Assembly: GCA_016788685.1 (NCBI GenBank) | Contig: JAEUSS010000083.1 | Coordinates: forward strand, 1 to 10,375 | From: Prolixibacteraceae bacterium | Lineage (GTDB): Bacteria; Bacteroidota; Bacteroidia; Bacteroidales; Prolixibacteraceae | Reading direction: 5' to 3' | DNA: 10,375 nt | In this document: positions 1 through 5,873 of the stretch, in pieces | Position numbering within the stretch: the first letter of the stretch is position 1 | Layout of the letters: each line of letters begins with the position of its first letter | Translations under genes and position numbers: made by a program | Notes under the pieces: generated by a model | The model's database searches: none | What the model saw: only the letters and a program-made list of their open reading frames with translations | Told to the model about the DNA's origin: nothing

Positions 1-2
1 AC

Positions 3-125
3 AACGTCCCAGCCTTTAAAATGCATCTGAATGCCGCATCGATTGTGGTTGCCGAACCCGATGGGACTTTGCCGCACCGGTTCGAAATCGGGTGGATTCG
101 TTTCTTTCAGCACGCCAAAGCATAG
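3..125 (+). CDS. C-terminal end of an unrecognised protein (5' truncated by the window)
   Basis: An open frame enters from the left edge and ends at TAG (123-125), leaving 40 residues that begin NVPAFKMHLNAASIVVAEPD and end GWIRFFQHAKA. The codon choice resembles the genes that follow and there is no internal stop. I do not recognise the family. The fragment has no membrane segment or cysteine cluster. The next gene starts 126 bases further on the same strand, so the two could be co-transcribed, but no promoter or terminator between them is convincing. That this is a real gene end, not a chance frame, rests on codon use and position only. Confidence 0.5.
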   Translation, partial: NVPAFKMHLNAASIVVAEPDGTLPHRFEIGWIRFFQHAKA

Positions 126-251
126 GGCAATGCTTTGGGGGTACTGTTGCAGGAGAGCGGAGTAAACAAGCTGAAATAATCAATCATAATAAAGTCGTTT
201 TAAGATACAGGATCCGAGTAAGCGGCGTTGAATCGAAAATAGTCAATATTG

Positions 252-584
252 ATGAACTGGACAGATGGATTTTTAGGAGCAATAACCGTTTGCGACCGGG
301 AGGGAATAGTGGTTTATATGAACGACCGCTCGAAAAAGCAATTTGACAAGGATGGAGGAGGAAGCATGGTCGGGCAAAGCCTGATCGAATGTCATCCTGA
401 GCCAGCCCGGACCAAATTAAAGGAAATGCTTGCCGAACCCATCCCGAATTCGTATACCATAGAAAAAAAAGGAATCCGCAAGATGATTCATCAGACTCCG
501 TGGATGGAGAACGGCGAATTCAAAGGTGTTGTTGAAATTTCCTTTGAAATACCTGTGGAAATGGCGCATCATAAAAGAAGTTAA
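252..584 (+). CDS. Small single-domain PAS sensor protein
   Basis: This 110-aa protein is essentially one PAS domain. It opens with a helix (MNWTDGFLGA), followed by the strand pair ITVCDREGIVVYMN, which is the usual PAS start where a residue 'comes to mind' as D-x-x-G-x-x-x-Y-x-N. A G-x-x-L-x-x-C-H-P motif (about residues 39-50) and the final strands QTPWMENGEFKGVVEISFEI complete the fold. PAS domains bind small ligands or cofactors and mediate protein contacts; no kinase, cyclase or DNA-binding domain is attached, so it probably acts as a stand-alone cytoplasmic sensor or partner. An in-frame TAG at 240-242 leaves only TTG (249) or ATG (252) as starts, and I chose ATG. No clear Shine-Dalgarno sequence is seen. 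The ligand and partner are unknown. Confidence 0.75.
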   Translation: MNWTDGFLGAITVCDREGIVVYMNDRSKKQFDKDGGGSMVGQSLIECHPEPARTKLKEMLAEPIPNSYTIEKKGIRKMIHQTPWMENGEFKGVVEISFEIPVEMAHHKRS

Positions 585-595
585 ATCCGATTGAT

Positions 596-622
596 TGTCA
601 GAAGTGTCTGATGTAATTTTTT
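596..622 (+). terminator. Possible weak terminator after the PAS gene
   Basis: The arms TCAGA (598-602) and TCTGA (607-611) form a 5-bp stem with a 4-nt loop, extendable by two wobble pairs. A run of T (617-622) follows after a few bases. The stem is short, so this is only a weak candidate. It overlaps the region just upstream of the next promoter. Confidence 0.25.
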
Positions 623-629
623 ACTTTTG
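622..629 (+). promoter_or_regulatory. Bacteroidota -7 box for the DUF5686 gene
   Basis: TACTTTTG matches the Bacteroidota -7 consensus TAnnTTTG at all fixed positions and ends 27 bases before the ATG at 657. A TTG at 595-597 is the nearest -33 candidate, but its spacing of 24 is longer than usual, so the -33 element is weak or absent. Confidence 0.45.
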
Positions 630-656
630 TTAATCAGAATTTAAAATCACTCAGGT

Positions 657-3284
657 ATGATGCTCCGGATAATTTTTATTTCGTTGGTGTACAGCGTTTT
701 TACAGCTGCTGTTTGCGCGCAGGGTATCCGCGGACGAATTTCTGATGCACAGGGTGCACCAGTTCCGTTTGCCAACGTTTATATTCCGCAACTTTCGACC
801 GGAACAACCTCGAACCTCGACGGAGACTATGAACTTAAACTTCCGCCCGGAAAATGGAAGGTCTTGTTTCAGTACCTGGGTTACCAGACACGCTCGCTCG
901 AGTTGACGATGGGCGAAACGGTTCAGGTTATCAATATGCAACTGTTTACGCAGGAATACCGGATTCCGGAGATCAAAGTGCTGGCTTCGGGCGAAGATCC
1001 GGCCTACTACATTATGCGCAGAGCCATTGCGCTGGCGCCGTATTACCAGAAACAAGTTTCGAAATATTCGTGCAAGGTGTACCTGAAAGGTTCGGGCGTG
1101 TTCGATAAAATTCCGATGCTCTTTAAGAAGCAGATGAAGAAAAACGGAGTGAAAGAGGATGAAGCGTTTGTGCTGGAAACCGTCAGCCGTATCGATTTTG
1201 AATTGCCCGACCGCCTGACCCAGCAAGTGCTGGCTATGCGCTCTTCAGGCAAAGGCAACAACACCTCGCCCATGAGTATGATTACGAATAATTTGTACGA
1301 TGCAGAAAAATACGGAATGGTTTCGCCGGTAGGGAAGAGCGCGCTGAAGGCATACCGGTTCAGGCTTGACGGTGTTTTTGAAGATCAGGGCAGAACGATT
1401 AATAAGATTAAAGTGATTCCCAAAGCAAACGGGAACGATGTGTTTTCGGGCTATATCTACATTGCCGAAGGATTCTGGAACATTCATTCGGCTGACCTGA
1501 AATTGCATATTCCCATGACGGACGTGGGTGTGCGCCAGGTTTATGCCGAAGTGAACAAAAATACCTGGATGCCGGTCAGCCTCGATTTTGATATGGATTT
1601 TTCAGGAGTCGGCTTTAAAATGAAATTCAACTATGTGGCTTCCATTTCTGAATATCAGACGACCCTGAATCCTGCACTCGATCATTCATTTCTGGAACGG
1701 CTGAAAAAAGAACAGCTTCGGGAACAACAAATGATTGAAGAGTTTCTGGCAGAACAAAAAGTACCGTCTGCGACGAAAGCGCAGCAGCAAATAAGCGTGC
1801 TGATGGAAAAAACGGAGCTGAGTAACCGCGAAACATTAAAATTAAACCGGCTGATTGAAAAGGAATCACGGCGTAACAGCCCTCCCGAACCGCTCGAAAT
1901 AAAGTCGGATTTTCAGGTGAGTCAGAAAAAAGTAAACAACGATTCCGCCTATTGGGCAAGCATCCGGCCTATTCCGCTGACCGGGTCGGAGAGGAAAAGT
2001 TTTGCCGCAAAAGATTCGTTTTTGCAGGTTTCGGCCCGACCTGAATACCAGGATTCGGTGCGCGACTCGAAGCGAAAGTTTAAGCTGAAACATCTGTTTA
2101 CTGGTAAAACTTACGATTACTCGGTTGATTCAGCCAAACGGGCGGAACGATTCACTGTTCCCGGGATTAAAAATCCAAGTTTATTGTCATTCAATTCAGT
2201 CGACGGATTGCGTCTGGAGTTGCCATTTCGCTACTACCGAGCCGACAGCTTAGGGCGTTTGCTGCAGTTCAGTCCAAAAGTTGCATACGCTTTTGCCCGC
2301 GAAAAAGTGGAAGCATCGTTTTCTATTGCTCGCCGGATAAACGGACTGACAAACAGTTGGGTTTCGCTTGGATTGGGCTCGGTAACCGAAGATTTTAATC
2401 GTTCTTCGGGTCTGTCGGTTATGAACAACGATTTTTATACCATCTGGCTCGAAGAAAATTACAAGCGGTTTTTTCGCCGCGATTTTGTGCAGTTTACAGC
2501 CAGTCGCGATCTGGACAACGGATTGAATATGAGCATAACACTTGACTACGCCGATAATCGTTCACTGACGAATCACTCCGGATTTTCGCTTATTGATTAC
2601 GCCGATCGGGAAATTCTTCCCAACGTTCCGGTCAACGATCAGCTCGAAGACTGGCAACTTGGCAATCATCAGTCCTTTGGAAGCCGGGTGATTCTGGAAT
2701 ATACGCCGAAGCTCCGGTATCGGATCCGGAATCATGTTAAAACCTATGCAAGGAGTAAATATCCGACTTACTCGGTGGCATATAAGGGGGCACTGGCCAA
2801 TGTTTTCGGGAGCGATTCGCGCTATGACCTGCTGAAACTGGGCATTCGGCAAAAGATCAGCATGGGTGTTGCCGATCAGCTTTCGTATTCGGTCAATGGC
2901 GGTGCATTCCTGAATAAAGAACGGGTCTATTTCGAAGATTTTCAGCATTTCAATACCCAGTCGCTCGGGTTTATGTTTTCGTCGCGCGAAAACAGTTTCA
3001 GGTTACTGCCTTTTTACCGGAATTCAACCAACACTAGGTTTCTTGAGTCGCACGTCAGTTGGCAAACCCGCAGCCTGATTTTGAAACGGTTGCCTGTGGT
3101 TAGGAATTCGTCGATCTCAGAAAATTTATTTGTGAATTATTTGGATACTCCGGAACTGAGAAGCTATGTGGAAACCGGTTACGGAATCAGTAACTTATTT
3201 TTACTCCTGAATGTGGAAGCTGTTGCAGGTTTTGAACACGGTCGGTTCCGTTCGGCCGGTATAAAAGTCAGTTTGAATTTGTAG
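657..3284 (+). CDS. DUF5686 / carboxypeptidase-regulatory-like outer-membrane protein
   Basis: This 875-aa protein begins with a Sec signal peptide (about residues 1-21, probable cleavage VCA|Q). Residues about 23-105 form a carboxypeptidase D regulatory-like beta-sandwich (GIRGRISDAQGAPVPFANVY, then GYQTRSLEL), as also found at the N-terminus of TonB-dependent receptors. The next block, DPAYYIMRRAIALAP then YSCKVYLKGSGVF, is the hallmark of DUF5686 proteins. A charged, helical linker rich in E, K and Q lies near residues 340-410. The C-terminal half has alternating aromatic and polar strands and ends in GIKVSLNL, as expected of an outer-membrane beta-barrel. The family is common in Bacteroidota and its function is not established. 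ATG 657 and ATG 660 are both possible starts; AGG at 653-655 is too close to serve as a normal ribosome binding site. No TonB plug domain is apparent. Confidence 0.85.
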   Translation: MMLRIIFISLVYSVFTAAVCAQGIRGRISDAQGAPVPFANVYIPQLSTGTTSNLDGDYELKLPPGKWKVLFQYLGYQTRSLELTMGETVQVINMQLFTQEYRIPEIKVLASGEDPAYYIMRRAIALAPYYQKQVSKYSCKVYLKGSGVFDKIPMLFKKQMKKNGVKEDEAFVLETVSRIDFELPDRLTQQVLAMRSSGKGNNTSPMSMITNNLYDAEKYGMVSPVGKSALKAYRFRLDGVFEDQGRTINKIKVIPKANGNDVFSGYIYIAEGFWNIHSADLKLHIPMTDVGVRQVYAEVNKNTWMPVSLDFDMDFSGVGFKMKFNYVASISEYQTTLNPALDHSFLERLKKEQLREQQMIEEFLAEQKVPSATKAQQQISVLMEKTELSNRETLKLNRLIEKESRRNSPPEPLEIKSDFQVSQKKVNNDSAYWASIRPIPLTGSERKSFAAKDSFLQVSARPEYQDSVRDSKRKFKLKHLFTGKTYDYSVDSAKRAERFTVPGIKNPSLLSFNSVDGLRLELPFRYYRADSLGRLLQFSPKVAYAFAREKVEASFSIARRINGLTNSWVSLGLGSVTEDFNRSSGLSVMNNDFYTIWLEENYKRFFRRDFVQFTASRDLDNGLNMSITLDYADNRSLTNHSGFSLIDYADREILPNVPVNDQLEDWQLGNHQSFGSRVILEYTPKLRYRIRNHVKTYARSKYPTYSVAYKGALANVFGSDSRYDLLKLGIRQKISMGVADQLSYSVNGGAFLNKERVYFEDFQHFNTQSLGFMFSSRENSFRLLPFYRNSTNTRFLESHVSWQTRSLILKRLPVVRNSSISENLFVNYLDTPELRSYVETGYGISNLFLLLNVEAVAGFEHGRFRSAGIKVSLNL

Positions 3285-3329
3285 GTAGTCACTTGATTTC
3301 GAAATAAAAGACGAGAACATAATTTGGAA

Positions 3330-3378
3330 GCAGCAGGATAAATGTGCAATTCAAGTCGCCCGTTGCTGCGGTTTTTTT
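3330..3378 (+). terminator. Candidate rho-independent terminator after the DUF5686 gene
   Basis: GCAGCA (3330-3335) can pair with TGCTGC (3364-3369), followed by GG and a run of seven T (3372-3378). The loop is long (28 nt) and only partly structured, so the stem is modest, but the T-tract and its position about 45 bases after the stop codon fit. The rest of the 190-base gap up to hemH holds no gene that I can support. Confidence 0.4.
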
Positions 3379-3424
3379 CCGGAATCCGGAATTTCGTCAG
3401 TGGCGTGATCAATTTGTTGAATGA

Positions 3425-3456
3425 TTTGTTATCTTCAGTCAACAAACTTACATTTA
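3425..3456 (+). promoter_or_regulatory. Bacteroidota-type promoter of hemH
   Basis: TTTG (3425-3428) and TACATTTA (3449-3456) are separated by 20 bases, close to the Bacteroidota -33 TTTG / -7 TAnnTTTG pattern; the -7 box differs from consensus only at its last base. The -7 box ends 18 bases before the hemH ATG, giving a short untranslated leader. This suggests hemH has its own promoter. Confidence 0.45.
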
Positions 3457-3474
3457 GCACAAATAAATTAAAGC

Positions 3475-4491
3475 ATGCATACAAAAAAGACTGCGGTAAT
3501 CCTGATCAATGTCGGTACTCCAGATGAACCAACTGTTAAGGCGGTGCGCCGTTATCTGTTCGAATTTCTGAACGACAGGCGGGTGATTGATTTGCCGCTC
3601 GTATTCCAGAAATTGTTGGTCAACCTGATTATCGTTCCTTTCAGGGCTCCGAAATCAACAAGGTTGTATCAGCGTTTATGGACTGAGAAAGGATCACCGC
3701 TGTTATATTTTTCTGAGCGTGTTCAGGTCGAACTTCAGCAAAAACTAGGTTCGAAAGCCGATGTTTTTATGGGCATGCGGTATGGTAACCCAACCATTGG
3801 AAAGGCTCTTGCTTCTATTCGGAAAGGCAATTACGACCGTCTGGTTGTTTTTCCGATGTTTCCGCAGTATGCGTCGTCAACCAACGGTACAGCCATTCAG
3901 GCGGTTGTCGATCAGGTGCGTAAATGGAACACAATTCCGGAGGTTCATATAATCAGTCAATTTTATGACCATCCTGCTTTTTTGGACGCTTTCACTGAAC
4001 GGATAAAATCCTACGAACCCGAGAAGTTTGACCATGTGATTTTTACTTACCACGGGTTGCCTAACCGCCATCTGGATAAGAATCATCCCGGAGAATCGTT
4101 CCGGACCTGCAATTGCGAGAATGTATTGCCCGAATTTGGGAAATTGTGCTACAAGGCAACTTGTTACCAAACAACCCGCGAGCTGGTCAAACGCTTAAAT
4201 CTGGAGGCTAGCCGGTATTCCGTATCTTTCCAGTCTCGTTTATCGAACAACTGGATGACACCTTTTACCGATAAAAACCTGATGAACCGGGCCAGGCAGG
4301 GCAATAAGAATGTGCTGGTGGTGGCACCTTCGTTTGTGGCCGATTGTTTGGAAACGACTGTCGAGATTGGCTGGGAATACAAAGAAATGTTTGTCGAGAG
4401 AGGGGGCGAGAATCTTCAGATGGTTGAAAGCCTGAATGACTCTCCACAATGGATTGACGCGATGGAAAATATGCTGAGTCCTTACCTGTAA
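3475..4491 (+). CDS. hemH: Ferrochelatase (protoporphyrin/coproporphyrin ferrochelatase)
   Basis: This 338-aa protein has the normal length for a ferrochelatase, which inserts ferrous iron into a porphyrin at the end of haem synthesis. The N-terminus AVILINVGTPDEPTVKAVRR is the family opening. Residues about 120-140 give VVFPMFPQYASSTNGTA. The catalytic histidine motif is FTYHGLPNRH (H193). SFQSRL (about 251-256) and VVAPSFVADCLETTVEIGWE contain the conserved acidic residues (E293, E297). Cysteines at 212, 214, 225 and 230 form a cluster typical of many bacterial HemH proteins; whether they bind a metal cannot be told here. The start is ATG 3475 because the conserved N-terminus begins at once. 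No other haem gene lies in the window, so it appears to be a single-gene transcription unit. Confidence 0.97.
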   Translation: MHTKKTAVILINVGTPDEPTVKAVRRYLFEFLNDRRVIDLPLVFQKLLVNLIIVPFRAPKSTRLYQRLWTEKGSPLLYFSERVQVELQQKLGSKADVFMGMRYGNPTIGKALASIRKGNYDRLVVFPMFPQYASSTNGTAIQAVVDQVRKWNTIPEVHIISQFYDHPAFLDAFTERIKSYEPEKFDHVIFTYHGLPNRHLDKNHPGESFRTCNCENVLPEFGKLCYKATCYQTTRELVKRLNLEASRYSVSFQSRLSNNWMTPFTDKNLMNRARQGNKNVLVVAPSFVADCLETTVEIGWEYKEMFVERGGENLQMVESLNDSPQWIDAMENMLSPYL

Positions 4492-4511
4492 GAATAGTCA
4501 AACAAAAAGAA

Positions 4512-4552
4512 ACGTTGTATTGCCATTAATTTTATCTGTGGCAATACAACGT
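4512..4552. terminator. Bidirectional terminator between hemH and the convergent nucleotidyltransferase gene
   Basis: ACGTTGTATTGCCA (4512-4525) and TGGCAATACAACGT (4539-4552) are perfect 14-bp inverted arms around a 13-nt loop. The right side continues CTTTATTCTT, a U-rich tail for hemH. The left side is preceded by AACAAAAAGAA, which on the minus strand reads as a U-rich tail for the convergent gene. It lies 21 bases after the hemH stop and 20 bases after the stop of the opposite gene, so it can serve both. Confidence 0.85.
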
Positions 4553-4571
4553 CTTTATTCTTCAAAACAAT

Positions 4572-5474
4572 CTATTTCCACAAATCAGCAGGATAAATTC
4601 CTTGATCAGTTAATTTTTGTATCTGGTCAATAACGTATGGCTTATCTTCTTTATAGGTTACTCCAAACCAAGGAGAATTTGCGGTTAGCACCTGCACACT
4701 GGCTTGCGCTCTTTTAATCATTTCAAACACCACGAATGGGATGTAAAACTCTGATTTAGGCTGATTTATGCTGTGCGATAAGAAATCGATAAATTGATCT
4801 TCGATATTTCTAAAAATATTCGGGTGAAATCCCCAGAAATTCATTGAAACGATTTCAGTTCCAGTCAATCTAACAGTCTCTCCTGTTTCTGATTCGCACA
4901 AGACCTGTTGGTCTTCTTGTCTTATCTTATGGGTTTCAGTAATCTTTGTTAGCTGTTTCTCTGGGTTGGTCACGCAGATGCCTCGCGAAACAGATCCAAA
5001 TTCCGAAAAAGTGTTATTCAGTTGGTAACCTACCATGGCATATTTTGTCGGATCCGTCATTGTCTGCAGATATTCGGAAATAACCTGGTAAGCTTCTGCT
5101 CCATAGAAATCATCAGCATTAATTGCTGCAAAGGGCTCATTAATGACATCTTTTGCCATTAAAATAGCGTGACCGGTGCCCCATGGTTTTTCTCGTCCTT
5201 CAGGTAGCGTAAACCCATGAGGTAACTTATGAACTTCCTGATATACATATTCTATTTTAATTTTGCCGGAAAGCTTAGGTTCGAAGCGAGATTTAAAGTC
5301 TTCCGCAAAACTTTCGCGGATAACAAAAACTACTTTGCCGAATCCGGCACGAATGGCATCAAAAACCGAATATTCAAGAATTGTTTCTCCATTTGGCCCA
5401 ACTGGGTCAATTTGTTTTAGTCCGCCATAACGGCTGCCCATTCCCGCAGCCAGAATTAAAAGAGTTGGTTTCAT
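4572..5474 (-). CDS. Sugar-phosphate nucleotidyltransferase (NTP_transferase family)
   Basis: This 300-aa cytoplasmic enzyme starts LLILAAGMGSRYGGLKQ (residues 5-21), the nucleotide-binding G-x-G-x-R ... K signature of enzymes that join an NTP to a sugar 1-phosphate. ILEYSVFDA follows. KPWGTGHA (about 96-103) and NADDFYG (119-125) are expected to contact the base and the catalytic metal, with D121 and D122 the likely acidic ligands. WFGVTYKEDKP (about 269-279) is a conserved C-terminal element. The length suits a bare catalytic domain without the left-handed beta-helix of GlmU or GlgC, so it is neither of these. The sugar and the nucleotide cannot be named from sequence alone, and no sugar-pathway genes adjoin it. 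It is convergent with hemH and appears monocistronic. Confidence 0.88.
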   Translation of the reverse strand: MKPTLLILAAGMGSRYGGLKQIDPVGPNGETILEYSVFDAIRAGFGKVVFVIRESFAEDFKSRFEPKLSGKIKIEYVYQEVHKLPHGFTLPEGREKPWGTGHAILMAKDVINEPFAAINADDFYGAEAYQVISEYLQTMTDPTKYAMVGYQLNNTFSEFGSVSRGICVTNPEKQLTKITETHKIRQEDQQVLCESETGETVRLTGTEIVSMNFWGFHPNIFRNIEDQFIDFLSHSINQPKSEFYIPFVVFEMIKRAQASVQVLTANSPWFGVTYKEDKPYVIDQIQKLTDQGIYPADLWK

Positions 5475-5512
5475 GAGTTGTGTTTTGCGTAAGTTATTTT
5501 GTGATGTTTGTG

Positions 5513-5520
5513 CAAAATTA
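5513..5520 (-). promoter_or_regulatory. -7 box of the nucleotidyltransferase gene
   Basis: Read on the minus strand, this is TAATTTTG, a full match to TAnnTTTG, ending about 38 bases before the ATG at 5474. A canonical TTTG -33 element is not found at the right distance; a 13-nt palindrome (5540-5552) occupies that position instead. Confidence 0.45.
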
Positions 5521-5539
5521 CTTTTTTCTCGTTAATTCC

Positions 5540-5552
5540 TGAACATTGTTCA
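5540..5552. promoter_or_regulatory. Palindrome at the -33 position of the nucleotidyltransferase promoter (possible operator)
   Basis: TGAACATTGTTCA is a perfect inverted repeat (TGAACA / TGTTCA) around one central base. It lies 19 bases upstream of the -7 box on the minus strand, where a repressor or activator could bind. No regulator gene is adjacent, and a 13-nt palindrome in AT-rich DNA can arise by chance. Confidence 0.25.
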
Positions 5553-5599
5553 CTTTGATAATTGATTTTAGAAGGATTGTATTACAACATATCGGGAGG

Positions 5600-5690
5600 T
5601 GACGATTTTTTCATATTTCCACAAACAAATATAGCCCGATGAGGATCGAGCTTTAATCAAAGGGGTGATATGTATTCGAAATTGACTATC
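5600..5690 (+). pseudogene. Decayed copy of a double-glycine precursor peptide gene
   Basis: The frame 5635-5682 reads PDEDRALIKGVICIRN and has no start codon. EDRALIKG aligns with EELALVKGG of the intact peptide encoded at 7536-7664, and the DNA over that 26-base stretch agrees at 17 positions. One extra G would give KGG followed by DMYSKLTIK and a stop. Upstream, GATTTTTTCATATTTCCAC (from 5604) resembles the DNA encoding DSFSF in the intact gene. A TAG at 5632-5634 interrupts the frame. I read this as a peptide gene broken by frameshifts, at the head of a partly decayed array. The match is short and could be coincidence, so the call is tentative. Confidence 0.35.
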
Positions 5691-5725
5691 AAATAACCGG
5701 ATCGGTCTTCGGGAACACTTGGGTT

Positions 5726-5757
5726 GAACAAGAACAATTAAGGAACAAGTATTAACC
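5726..5757 (+). repeat. Leader repeat copy 1
   Basis: This 32-base stretch (GAACAAGAACAATTAAGGAA and on to 5757) agrees at 29 of 32 positions with the reverse complement of 7681-7712, the leader just upstream of the intact GG-peptide gene. About 20 bases later GACGAACAACATTAATTTTT resembles the start of that gene (GCGAACAACGAAACAAAAAA). It lies 71 bases before copy 2 and in the same orientation. Stretches beginning AACCGG occur both before and after it, suggesting an imperfect tandem unit of roughly 60-75 bases. Confidence 0.8.
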
Positions 5758-5796
5758 GGGAGCCGTATCGGTGACGAACAACATTAATTTTTTAAA

Positions 5797-5835
5797 GAAC
5801 AGTTGATAATTAAGGAACCAGTATTAATCATTAAA
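5797..5835 (+). repeat. Leader repeat copy 2; left arm of a 30-bp perfect inverted repeat
   Basis: Positions 5806-5835 are an exact reverse complement of 7675-7704. The core is AATTAAGGAACCAGTATTAA. The GAACA at its left edge is shared with the other copies. Just beyond it, ATAGAACAAGATTGCGAACG is a degraded version of the start of the GG-peptide gene (ATGAAAACTTTATTTGCGAA), with ATA where the ATG would be. The arm therefore belongs to a second, truncated peptide leader that ends 38 bases before the stop codon of the convergent membrane-protein gene. Confidence 0.9.
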
Positions 5836-5873
5836 ACATTTTATAGAACAAGATTGCGAACGTAACAATATTT

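Larger units (their letters stand above)
5475..5873. other. Gene-poor 399-bp region with peptide-gene relics
   Basis: No intact gene is visible. From left to right it holds the minus-strand promoter region of the nucleotidyltransferase (5513-5552), a decayed GG-peptide gene on the plus strand (about 5600-5690), and two leader repeats each followed by a degenerate peptide-gene start (5726-5800 and 5797-5870). The right end is T-rich and adjoins the 3' end of the minus-strand membrane-protein gene; no clear terminator hairpin was found for that gene. Confidence 0.6.

Noticed and set aside
249..251. TTG as the start codon of the PAS protein
   Set aside because: ATG follows immediately at 252, leaves the PAS domain complete, and is the more common start.
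708..722. A lipoprotein signal in the DUF5686 protein because of the cysteine at residue 20
   Set aside because: The residues before the cysteine (AAV-C) do not fit the lipobox, whereas VCA|Q fits signal peptidase I cleavage.
651..1226. A long minus-strand open frame (191 codons) opposite the start of the DUF5686 gene
   Set aside because: It lies wholly antisense to a well-supported gene, has no recognisable domain, and its composition is that of a shadow frame.
3377..3391. Small palindrome TTCCGG-AAT-CCGGAA upstream of hemH
   Set aside because: It directly follows the terminator T-tract and lies over 30 bases upstream of the hemH -33 box; nothing ties it to regulation.
5726..5835. Two similar ~30-base repeats spaced about 71 bases apart, reminiscent of a CRISPR start
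   Set aside because: There are only two direct copies, the intervening DNA resembles the start of the peptide gene and is not a unique spacer, and no cas gene is present.
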